This document shows positions 55,575 to 64,000 of a stretch of 64,000 bases of DNA, piece after piece. Source of the stretch: Euglena gracilis (taxonomy: Eukaryota > Euglenida > Euglenophyceae > Euglenales); NCBI GenBank assembly GCA_039621445.1, contig CP154957.1:29490576-29554575 (forward strand), given 5' to 3'. How positions within the stretch are numbered: position 1 is the first letter of the stretch; every line of letters starts with the position of its first letter. Position numbers and translations under genes: made by a program. The notes under the pieces were generated by a model. It ran no database searches. It had not been told where the DNA came from and was given only the letters and a program-made list of their open reading frames with translations.

Positions 55575-55660
55575 AGGGCGGGCCGAAGGCAGTGTGAGCC
55601 CACACGCCGCTCCGAGGGCAGATGGGGAAGTTCAGCGACGCCACCGAACACTTCTTGTAC
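55575..55660 (-). CDS. Probable further upstream exon of the same gene
   Basis: After TTTTGCAG the minus strand reads YKKCSVASLNFPICPRSG and VWAHTAFGPPFT, with a possible GT donor at about 55574 and an alternative longer end (VYHHRAFWPMQ) to about 55545. Not recognised as a domain. The start codon exon was not found. Confidence 0.45.
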
Positions 55661-56304
55661 CTGCAAAATGTGGTTTTAACCATGCACCCCCACAACGGGT
55701 AAACCACGTGTTCTCAAGGAGACTGACGTTTGCGTGTCTGCCAGAAAATAGGAAAACGAAACGGCCACATCAGAGGCATCCAGCAAGGGTGACGTTGCGG
55801 ACTGCGCCTCAATTTGGGGCACCCCCCCCCAAAGCAAAATGAGGTTTAATTTGAGTATTTTTATCTGCGCGTTTTGAAAGGAAACAAGAGGCACCATTTT
55901 GTCCTGTTGGGCGTGCAACACAGGGGAAAATGTATGGCCAATGTGGGAAAATTGTCACAGCAAAATGAGTGGAGGGGCTTTCCACCTCTTGCGGCACTTG
56001 GAGTGGTAAGTGTTCCGAATTCAGCCATCCCTCAGCTGTTGACCCGCAACAACACCAGCAACAGAAAGGGTGGAGGGATACAACAAAGAAATAAGAAATG
56101 TCAAAAAAAAACTACAAAATCCAGATGATTGCTTTGTATCAAAAAGGAAAAATGATCGGAACACCCCCCCCAGGAAAAATTTGGGCTCAAAATGCTTGAT
56201 AAACTGGGCTTCAGGCGCTTCTCAGAAGGTCTTCAAAATCGAAAAAAAAATCAATCATCGCCAATATTCAACTATTTCAAAGCTCTGAGAATCCACCATC
56301 GTGA

Positions 56305-56674
56305 AATATAAACCCCAAAAATATAAGCCCCCCTCCCCCCAATAAAAAGCTCCCCAGGGGGTTTGGTTCTGCCGTCCAAATGTAAAGCCCCCCTCCATGC
56401 GACAGTGCAAGTCAGGAAAAAAAATTTGGGGGGGGGGGTGGATATAACAATTTTCCACCAGAAATCCTCCATTTTTGGACAAAAATTGCACATTTTGGGG
56501 GAAATAGGAGGTACACAACCAAAATTCGGTATAAATTCGGTGATTGACAACAACTGAAGGCTGCCAAAGTTTGTGTTGCTACCCAGAAATTTTTTATTCC
56601 GCCTCAAATATGAAGCCCCCTGAGGCCTTGAAATCCCGCCAAATGAAAAGCCGGGGGGCTTTATATTTGGGGGG
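56305..56674. mobile_element. MITE-like element, CCCAAATATAAAGCCCC family, copy 2
   Basis: Homologous to 51074-51466 over its whole length (TGCACATTT, GGAGGTACACA, CTTGAAATCCCG shared), ending GGGGGCTTTATATTTGGGGGG. Confidence 0.7.
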
Positions 56675-56687
56675 TTACATCGCAATA

Positions 56688-56790
56688 ACCCCCCCCCCCC
56701 AAATAATACCTACCCCCAGTTTACTTTTTTCGCCCGAAGTCCCAACCTGAGGGGGGGGGGGTATTATTGGGAGGAGGTAATAGCTCCCCA
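56688..56790. mobile_element. Inverted-repeat element, CCCCAAATAATACC ends
   Basis: CCCCCCAAATAATACCTACCCCC is inverted at the right as GGGGGTATTATTGGGAGGAGG. The CGAAGTCC and CCCCAAAATTTCCGAAATTC text links it, in opposite orientation, to 4690-4813. It directly abuts the previous element. Confidence 0.5.
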
Positions 56791-57884
56791 AAATTTCCGA
56801 AATTCTTCGAAATCCCACAGGCCCCAAAATAGCACCCAACGCCCCCCTTTGGGGTCATTTATTGTTGGACTTTCTCATGACATTTTGCACCTTTGGAGGT
56901 CAGATGATCCAGAAACATTGATCCAGAAAAGAATGATTCTTCTTCGTAACTCAGTGTCAGATATTTTTTTATCCACATTTTCAGACCGAAGTCCGGGTCG
57001 TCGGCTTGAAATTGGGGGGGTGGGAAGGGGCAATACCTCGGTTCATAAATCAGACCCTGATCAGACCCTGAGGGGGGGAGTATTATTTGGGGGGGGGTAC
57101 TCTTTGGGGTGAGGGTTTACTGAAACATTCAGGGCGGGTTGCAAACCAAAATCCAACAGGACGGATTGGCAGAGATAGATGGGAAGCCTTGAGGCCCTGA
57201 CATGGAGGGGGGGGGGTTGGACCCCCCTCCTACCTCGAACCTGAGGACGTTCCAAGGGCTTCAAATTGGGTTTCCGGACATTTCCTTTGATTTTGCTTCA
57301 TTTCCGAGATATTTTGGAAACGTCGCTTTTTGAACCCGAAAACATCCCAAAATGGCCCCCAGAAATGGGCCGAAATTGGCCGAAAAATGGCCGTAACCCA
57401 GGCTACACGAAGAGTTGGGCAAGTTGCCATCTGGCCCTGGGGATCGGGAACGCTGGTCGGCCGACCTTTCAAGTTGGCCGACTGGTCGGCGACCAATGGG
57501 CCGAATGGTCACCCTAATGTGTTTACAGACCAGTGCTCCCAAAAAATCCTGTGGAAACGTGTTGGCGGTCACAAAAATGCTCGCCTGGTTTGCCCAAATC
57601 ACCCAGAAATGGTCCCAAAATGGGCAAATGAGTGCCCTGCACCCAAATGCACAATGGAATACAACAAAATAGGATCCGTGGGAGGCTGTGGGGTCGGTGG
57701 GGGCGTGGTGGGGCTCCCGATGGGTTTATTACCAGAGTGCCCAAAAATTCCTTTTCAAATATGAGCATTCTGCCTTATGGTGGGGGGAAACACCCCCCCC
57801 CCCTCAACCCCCATCTGGCCCTCAATTCCAATTAATTTGTGTGCCAGGAAAACATATTTGTGCCGGGTAAACTTAGCTCACCAA

Positions 57885-57946
57885 AAATAAAAAAGCCAAA
57901 AACAAAAAAACAAGAAAAAAAGAAAACAAAAAAAAAAAAAAAAGAG

Positions 57947-57979
<33 letters not shown>

Positions 57980-58000
57980 AAAAAAAAAAAAAAAAACTAA

Positions 58001-58035
<35 letters not shown>
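57885..58035. repeat. A-rich tract of about 150 bp
   Basis: Nearly pure A with single C, G or T. It is the complementary counterpart of the T tract in V-ATPase intron 3. Confidence 0.9.
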
Positions 58036-58038
<3 letters not shown>

Positions 58039-59256
58039 TCAATAACAAAATTTCTTTGTGAGTGCAAAGCAAGGCTTCCACAGGCAAACGCTGTTCCCCA
58101 CTGGCAAAAGCCTTTTCCAGGGGGTGAGCGGCGTCACCCACAGGGAAACGGTGTCAATGAACCGAGTAATATGCGAACTTGGTCGGCCTACGGCCTCCTG
58201 GCAGGGGGGGGGGAGGCGGTAGCCCCCCCCCCTCCACTCCAATAACAAAACCCCTTGTGTGGGAAACATACTGGGGGGGGGGGGGCAACGTCCTTTTCTT
58301 TCCTTTGCGGGCTGCTTGCAGTTACAGGCAAAATCCAAACGGCAGAGGAACAACTCAGCAAGCAAAGGGGGGGAATATTAGCATCCGACTCTGGCCAGCC
58401 CAGGCAAGGATGGCTGGCCAGGAGACCCTGCACAGACAGGCCGACTCTGGGGACCATGCTGGAGTGAACACAGGCTGCTGCAATGACAGGTACCTGAGGG
58501 TGTGGCATATGGAGTTTCTGAGCTGTGGGAAGTGTTTGTGTTCAGGGTTTCCTTCAGGGCCCCGGGGGTGCCTCGGGCTGGCAGTGTGAGCCCCTCCCTG
58601 ATCAATTTGATATGGTGAGGACTGGAATGTTTTTCCCACCCATGGCAGACAGAATCTTCACCTCTGGGGCAGGGTTGTGTCCCCCCAAGCCATTTCTGCT
58701 AAATTCACCCTTTCCTCCACTGGAATCCTGGGGGGTGGGCTCGCTGGAAAAAGGTGGTGGCTGAGTCATCCAAAAATAGCCAAAAAGACAAAATTCAGCT
58801 GGCTGGGATTGTCAAGCCAGGATGTGGACCTCCCACGGGGATCCGCATAAACAAAAATGGGGCCTGCCAGGCGAAGCTGAGCTGGACCGAATTCTTTTTG
58901 AAAAAATGGCGTCAAAAATGGCCCGAAAAATTGCCTTTTCGAGGTTTTTTGGAGGGGGTTCACCTCAGAATTTTGGCTGGGAGCTGATGTGGGCCCACCC
59001 CCAGGGGTTGGTCCCCTCTTGCTTAAGAGAACCCTTGCTGCTGGTTTGTGCACCACCCCCTTGAAGCAGATAACAATTCTCTTCAAGTTCTCACATCCTT
59101 CCACCACCGAACTGAACGAAAAATGCATCTGGTCGGGGAGTTCGTGTTTTCGTCGGGCTTAATCCAACCTAAATTGAGGTCCCGAAAGTTTGATCTGGGC
59201 AGGGTTCGGACCGACGCACATGAGGGCAACTTCCCTCAGAATACAAGGCAACATCC
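58036..59256. other. No gene recognised
   Basis: Holds the inverted relative of the 24.7-kb DIRS fragment (58672-58740: AAATTCACCCTTTCCTCCACTGG) and a weak CAGGGG...CTTAAGAGAACCC motif near 59002-59030. No convincing exon. Confidence 0.4.
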
Positions 59257-59706
59257 AGGGGGGGGGGAAATGCGCTCACCCGGCCTCGGAAAAAATGCGC
59301 AAAAATGCGCAAAAATGCGCATTTTTGGAAAAAAATGCGCAAAAATGTGCAAAATCCGAGAAAAAATGCGCAAAAATCACGAAAATGCAAAAACTACCCA
59401 AAAACATGCAAAAATGGCACCAAATTTGAAGAAATTATGTAGAATAATGAGGAAAATGTACGTTTCAAAAACAGTCAAAAATTTCAAATTTTTGCAAAAA
59501 ATTGCAAAAATGGTCAAAAAATGCGAAAATTTTGGAAAATCACGAAAAAATGTGCCAAAAAGCAAAAAAAATGTGCTGAAAAAAACGAAAAAATGCGCAA
59601 AAAAATGCGAAAAAATGCGCAAAAATGCGCATTTTTGGAAAATTTGAAAAAATGCGCAAAAAATGCGCAAAAATGCGAAAAATGCGAAACGCATTTCCCC
59701 CCCCCT
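59257..59706. mobile_element. Inverted-repeat element filled with AAAAATGCGC repeats, 9-bp duplication
   Basis: Runs from AGGGGGGGGGGAAATGCGC to GAAACGCATTTCCCCCCCCCT, flanked by a perfect 9-bp direct repeat GCAACATCC (59248-59256 and 59707-59715). The interior is irregular arrays of GCGCAAAAAT and AAAATGCG. Nine-bp duplications are typical of Mutator-like transposons. No transposase. Confidence 0.7.
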
Positions 59707-59715
59707 GCAACATCC

Positions 59716-59910
59716 ATGCGGACCAACCCTTTCCTCTGCCCTCTGCTCGCAACCCCTGCCCCCCCAGGGAGGAACTGTCCCCAGGGAGGCAGGTGCCGCC
59801 GAAGCAAGGCACACCGGGCCCCCCCTCCGTCGTTGTGGATGAAATACGGGTCGACCTCTGGCGGCCCTCGGGAACTCCGATGTGGGAGGCACGGATCTGG
59901 TGAAGATGGG
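59716..59910 (-). CDS. Possible exon, unidentified
   Basis: After TCTTCACCAG (about 59902-59911 in plus coordinates) the minus strand reads RSSRGPPEVDPYFIHNDGGG then LLRRHLPPWGQFLPG, in locally GC-richer sequence like the other exons. It may belong to the minus-strand gene's 5' half or to another gene. The MITE at 59257-59706 would lie in or beside its 3' intron. Confidence 0.3.
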
Positions 59911-60179
59911 CGACAGGTGGGTGTGGGGCGAATAAGACTGGAACCCAACATCGCGTTGGCAGTGTCTCCGTGGTGAAATGGCAGAAAAATTCTGGAAACC
60001 AAAAGCACAGTTGGTGTTTCCATTTCTATCTCCGTTAACCCCTTCTCTGTTGTGTGTTGGGGATGAAAATGGGGACCCAATAATTAATAAAAAAGAAAAA
60101 TAAACCCGCTGCTGCGCTGCAACCGGGTGCAAAGAAACTCGCCAGATCCATCAAAAAAAGCGGAAAAAACGAATGTGTT

Positions 60180-60610
60180 TTAGCTTTTCACATTCCAGAA
60201 CAGTGCACATTGCGCAATAAGCCTCCCCCCCCCAAATCGGAAAAAGAGCTGGGTCAACTGGTGAAATGCCTTTTGCCGATCCTTAAATTTTATCCCAAAC
60301 CAAAGGGTGGGGAAATACCCAGTGTTCCACCTCAAAAAGGTTCTGTGATGCCTGTAATTCTGTGGGTCCCCCCCCCGCCCCCCCCCCCCCCTGGGTAGGC
60401 AGGGAGTCCCGCGGATTATCGATATGACCAAATTTCCGGGTCCCCAAAGTGAATGGCCTATAGGTTAGGAGACGGTCCCAGGTTTCTAACGCACCCCCAC
60501 AATAGCCCCAACTCCCCGCCAGTTCGCGCCAGTTCGGAGATCGGGCCCGAGCAAAAAAGTTGTCTACCGTTTTTTTTTTCGGGGAAATTGCAGGTTTTTT
60601 CGGGGTCAAA
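60180..60610. other. No gene recognised
   Basis: C-tract-rich sequence with no coding resemblance; leads into the repeat block below. Confidence 0.4.
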
Positions 60611-60611
60611 A

Positions 60612-61225
60612 AATCGAAAAATTCGAAATATCTCGAAAACGCCGCGGAGTTGAGGAAAAGTGGTGGCGACCTTATTTGACGACCTTGGAACGCCCGATCG
60701 ATCGGTTTGCGCGGTTTGGGCCAACTCCTCACCTAGCCCGAGATACGGCCGTTTTGGGGTTTTGGGCCAGTTTGGCCAGTTCTGGCCATTTCGGGCCCGT
60801 TCGGGGCCCGAAACCGTAATTTGCCCGTATCTCGGGCTAGACGGGGAGTTGGAACCCAAACCAGGGGGTCAAACATTAGGTTTAGGGGGGGGGTTTGACC
60901 GTTTTTTGGGGTTCCCGGGGTCTGGTTGCGCCATTTTGGGCAGTTTTGGGTGTTCGGGGACCCGTGCGGGGGTTCGAGGGCGGCCGGGCTGGGGTCCAAA
61001 AATCGAAAAATTCAAAATATCTCGAAAACGCTGCGGAGTTGAGGAAAAGTGATGGCGACCTCATTTGACGACCTTGGAACGCCCGATCGATCGGTATGCG
61101 CGGTTTGGGCCAACTCCGGGGTTTGACCGTTTTTTGGGGTTCCCGGGGTCTGGTTGCGCGATTTTGGGCCAGTTTTGGGTATTCGGGAACCCCTGCAGGC
61201 GCCGTGAGGGCGGCTGGGCGAGGGG
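60612..61225. repeat. Segmental duplication of about 115 bp plus 105 bp
   Basis: The text AAAATCGAAAAATTC..GGCGACC..ACGACCTTGGAACGCCCG at 60612-60728 recurs at 61003-61118, and GGGGTTTGACCGTTTTTTGG ... TGGTTGCGC at about 60890-60990 recurs at 61118-61225. The blocks are in the order X, spacer, Y, X, Y, so the second pair probably lost the spacer. Confidence 0.8.
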
Positions 61226-61392
61226 GGTCGGGTGGCAGGTCGGGACCCAAAATTTTGAAAAAATTTTTTTCGCTCAAAAACACTTTTTTTCACTTCAGAA
61301 CATCAAAAAAAGTGTTTTTGGGCGAAAAAAAAATTTCCGACCCGGACCCCCCCCCTGCCCCCCCTGTCTGGGGCCCGCCCCCCTGGCCGGTG

Positions 61393-61850
61393 GACTTTTT
61401 TGGGTCAAAAAGTCGAAAAAAATCGAAAATTTTTTTTTGCCCAAAAGCATGTTTTTTGACCTCCCGGACCCGAAAAAGTGTTTTCGAGCCAAAAATGAGC
61501 GTTTTCCGACCCGCCAGCGCCCCGTTTTGGGCCGCCAACCCATTGACTTTGGGTGAAAACCGGGCCAAAAAAGTCGAAAAAAATCGAAAAATTTTTTGCC
61601 CCAAAACCATGTTTTTTGACCTCCCTGACCCGGAAAAACTGTTTTTGAGTCGAAAATGAGCGTTTTTCCACCGCCAGCGCCCCGTTTTGGGCCGCCCACC
61701 CATTGACTTTGGGTCAAAACCGGGCCAAAAAAGTAGAAAAAAATGGAAATTTTTTTTAATTTTTTTATTTGCCAAAAACGATGTCTTTAGGCCTCCCAGA
61801 CCCGGAAAACCTGTTTTTGAACCGAAAATGACCGTTTTTTCCCAGGCCGC
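61393..61850. repeat. Three tandem units of about 165 bp
   Basis: Units begin about 61393, 61562 and 61723 and share GTCGAAAAAAATCGAAAA, CATGTTTTTTGACCTCCC, GAGCGTTTT and GGGCCGCC(A/C)ACCCATTGACTTTGGG. Open frames on the minus strand (Phe/Lys-rich) follow the repeat and are not genes. Confidence 0.85.
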
Positions 61851-61975
61851 CGGGCCGGGCCGGGCCGCCGGGCCGCCGTCCGGGCCGGGCCGCCGGCCGT
61901 GCCAGGCTGCCGGTCCGGGCCGCTGGGCCGCCGGGCCGGGCCGGGCCGCCGGCCGGGCCGCCGGGGTGGTCTCCC
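61845..61975. repeat. GCCGGGCCGGGCCGCC low-complexity tract
   Basis: About 130 bp made of CCGGGCCG permutations; Ala/Gly/Arg/Pro frames across it are compositional. Confidence 0.9.
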
Positions 61976-62240
61976 AAAGAGCTCAGCTCTACGTTACACC
62001 CTGGTCGCTGAGCTCTTATCTCTTTAGAGTAAGAGCGAAGCTTACCACCGGGGCTGGAGGGGGGGTCGGACCCCCCCGCCCCCCCGCCCCCCCCCCCGAC
62101 CCCCCCCCCCTCCCCCCCCGCCGGCACAAGGCACACATATGCAATGATGATCACCAACAAAAATATACCATTCATTTGCTGTCATGAGTGAATACCATTC
62201 GGTTGCGATGGATTTTATTTAGATTACATGGGGTTCAGGA

Positions 62241-62545
62241 CAGGCTGTTTTTTACCAACCCCGGGGGGGGGGGAGGGGGGGTCCGGAGTGCCTGCCCAGG
62301 CAGGCACTACCCCCCCCCCCCCGGGGGGGGGGGTCGGATTTCGGCCTGTGCCCGGGCACATTCCTTTGAAAATAGGCCATTTTTGGCTCCCCGGCGCCTT
62401 CGGCGCCGGGGTTGTGCTAGGGCATTTTTGGCCGTGTGCCCTACCCCCCCCCCCGGGGGGGTCGGATTTGGAGTGCCTTGGGGTGCCTGCCTGGGCAGGC
62501 ACCCCCCCCCGGGGTGGGGTCGGCACCCGACTAAAATACAGCCTG
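62241..62545. mobile_element. MITE of the CAGGCTGT family, best copy
   Basis: Ends CAGGCTGTTTTTTACC and TAAAATACAGCCTG; perfect 8-bp duplication GTTCAGGA (62233-62240 and 62546-62553). The interior has two strong palindromes, AGTGCCTGCCCAGGCAGGCACT and the GGCGCC-TTC-GGCGCC hairpin, separated by C/G tracts, and GGTCGGCACCCGACTA near the right end. Confidence 0.88.
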
Positions 62546-62966
62546 GTTCAGGATAAATGGAAATGATCACCAACAAAACACTTTGGGGGGATATTTCCGT
62601 TAGAAAATGGGGGAGGTATTCAAAGAAGAAAATATTCCCCACAACCACTCTGCTCGCAAAAAAGAGGCCTCAAAAAGAGCATTTTGGGGGGGCAATAGAC
62701 ATCGGCAATCTATTTTTTTGGCCAGAATTTTTTGGCCTTCAGATCCAAAAACAGCACACATTTGGGCATCCGGGCTGTTTTTTTGTATGGCATTTTTTCA
62801 AATATCTCCAATTTGACAGGAATCAAAAGAAATCACCCAACTGGATTTTGAATCACTGGCATCTCCGATATACCCCCTCAAAGAGCTGGCTCCTGTTGGT
62901 TCGATTTTTGTGGCCCGGGTTTATCGTTTTTTGGGGGGGGGTGAAGGGACCATGACACGGGCGGAA

Positions 62967-63080
62967 CTTGACCAGTTCGGGAGATCAAAAAAATTCTGGC
63001 CAGTATTTTGGTCTGGACAGCCCCTTGACCAGTTCGGGAGATCAAAAAAATTCTGGCCAGTATTTTGGTCTGGACAGCCC
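62967..63080. repeat. 57-bp perfect tandem duplication
   Basis: CTTGACCAGTTCGGGAGATC...GTCTGGACAGCCC at 62967-63023 is repeated at 63024-63080 with only the last bases differing. Confidence 0.9.
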
Positions 63081-63082
63081 GC

Positions 63083-63199
63083 AACAGGTGGAAGCACACA
63101 CACCGGTGGTGTCATAATGAGCGTACGGGTCCACCGCCAGGCCATCGGTGTCCCATTCACCCACCATCTGAGAGGTTTCCCGGTCCAGGCAGCTTTCGG
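63083..63199 (-). CDS. Possible exon, unidentified
   Basis: After GGCGCTGCAG the minus strand reads SCLDRETSQMVGEWDTDGLA then VDPYAHYDTTGVCASTCCG. Composition matches the glycosyltransferase exons. No donor with GT was found at the expected place, where the 57-bp duplication begins. It may belong to the same or a neighbouring minus-strand gene. Confidence 0.35.
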
Positions 63200-63409
63200 C
63201 TGCAGCGCCGTGGGGGGGGGGGGCGTTCATCCATGCCAAAGGCAATCAAACCATGAAACCCTTCCCCAGAGGACCTCGCTGCAAAAATATCTCAGCGGAA
63301 AAGCACAACTGCCCTCCCGCCCACGGTGTTGGCCTCACCCTGGTTGACCCCGACGTGGGCTCCTGCAGCCTCTCCTGTGCGCCATCCCTGTCTTTTTCAT
63401 TTTCACCAA

Positions 63410-63592
63410 TTAAAGCGCATTACGCAGCGTGGACGTTTGGGCTTTCGAATGCAGACTTTGCACCTGGCCTTCACTAAATGCAAATTCTGCTTTCATGGAA
63501 GCAAATTGGCGCTTTGCCAAAGCTGCCTCTGCAGGTAGAACAACGATTTGGTTGTGGGAGTGCATAAACTCAGACGATGCTTCCGCAATCAC
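63410..63592 (-). CDS. Possible exon, unidentified
   Basis: The minus strand reads AEAALAKRQFASMKAEFAFS and GQVQSLHSKAQTSTLRNAL before TAA, after a CTGCAG. The repeat-like Ala/Lys/Gln composition is plausible protein, but no splice donor is clear and no family is recognised. Confidence 0.25.
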   Translation of the reverse strand: MIAEASSEFMHSHNQIVVLPAEAALAKRQFASMKAEFAFSEGQVQSLHSKAQTSTLRNAL

Positions 63593-63599
63593 CTGAGCA

Positions 63600-64000
63600 T
63601 TGGAACCCAGAGGGGAAGGACAGAAAGCAGCTCAAACTACTAAACTACTGAAACGCTAGGGTCCCAGTGGATTTTCAGCAATATTTGAACAACTTTTGGG
63701 CATTTTTCTCCCTTTCCCTCCCTTGCGGTGGGAATCACACCAGGCATCTCCATTTTGAGAATACGCGATTTTCACCATCAATTAACCTATATCATGCATT
63801 TGGGGTCCAGGTGTATTACCGAACCACGGTTTTTCTATTCTTGGGAACTGATTTTTATATTCTCATTCCAAAAAATACCTCTGGCCCCAACAAGATTCAG
63901 ATTGAAAAAGAATTACCTCCCCCCCCCCACCAAGCCCAATGAACGCTAAAATGACAATCGAGACGGTCTGGACGGGGCATTACGCATGTTGTACGGCATT
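63600..64000. other. No gene recognised at the right edge
   Basis: AT-richer text with a C-tract at 63917-63926 and no supportable feature. Confidence 0.4.

Larger units (their letters stand above)
55661..57884. other. No gene recognised; repeats only
   Basis: Besides the two inverted-repeat elements listed (56305-56674 and 56688-56790), a G-rich GAGTATTATTTGGGGGGG end at about 57075-57098 is a stray member of the same group. Around 57240-57320 the text resembles 1585-1640. No exon supported. Confidence 0.45.

Noticed and set aside
61290-61775. Lys/Phe-rich minus-strand frames around 61.5 kb
   Set aside because: They repeat with the 165-bp satellite unit and have no independent support.

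Overview
The window is eukaryotic nuclear DNA, most likely from a single-celled alga or other protist with a large, repeat-packed genome. The reasons are two intron-split genes with tiny exons in kilobase introns, tyrosine-recombinase (DIRS) and Ty3/gypsy retrotransposons, an initiator-Met-tRNA-type primer site, many short inverted-repeat DNA transposons, and pervasive G/C homopolymers. The species cannot be named from the sequence. No rRNA gene, tRNA gene, CRISPR array or prokaryotic operon was recognised.

Layout. (1) 1-13.9 kb: a five-exon gene for the V-ATPase proteolipid (subunit c), plus strand, 3342-11329. Its introns are filled with short inverted-repeat elements. Introns 2 and 3 are GT-AG; introns 1 and 4 have no GT-AG solution. 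(2) 13.9-24.3 kb: a head-to-tail array of four DIRS-like units (period 3566 bp between the two best), separated by inverted-repeat junctions. (3) 24.3-44.8 kb: a second DIRS-like element (about 24966-43990), split inside its tyrosine recombinase by a 14.7 kb Ty3/gypsy chromovirus (28288-42961). That chromovirus is itself split inside gag by a 1.66 kb LTR element (30596-32250). A third DIRS family is present as fragments. (4) 44.8-64 kb: several families of short terminal-inverted-repeat elements, and a minus-strand gene with at least eight phase-compatible exons (49314-52670, more upstream) that resembles GT15/KTR-type glycosyltransferases.

The most unusual object is the chromovirus. Beside the normal Gag, protease, RT, RNase H, integrase and chromodomain, it encodes between Gag and Pol a protein with two DNA-methyltransferase-like domains: a Dam-like NPPF domain and a C5-cytosine-methyltransferase-like domain with a PC/ENP pair. 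Gag, nucleocapsid, methyltransferase and protease-RT all lie in one reading frame, interrupted only by three isolated stop codons near domain borders. The DIRS elements next to it carry a similar Dam-like domain (NPPW) after RNase H.

Limits: exon ends were inferred by eye from protein resemblance and splice-site context. Family calls rest on motif recognition without database search. Frameshifts at G, C or A runs could be real decay, programmed events or assembly errors.
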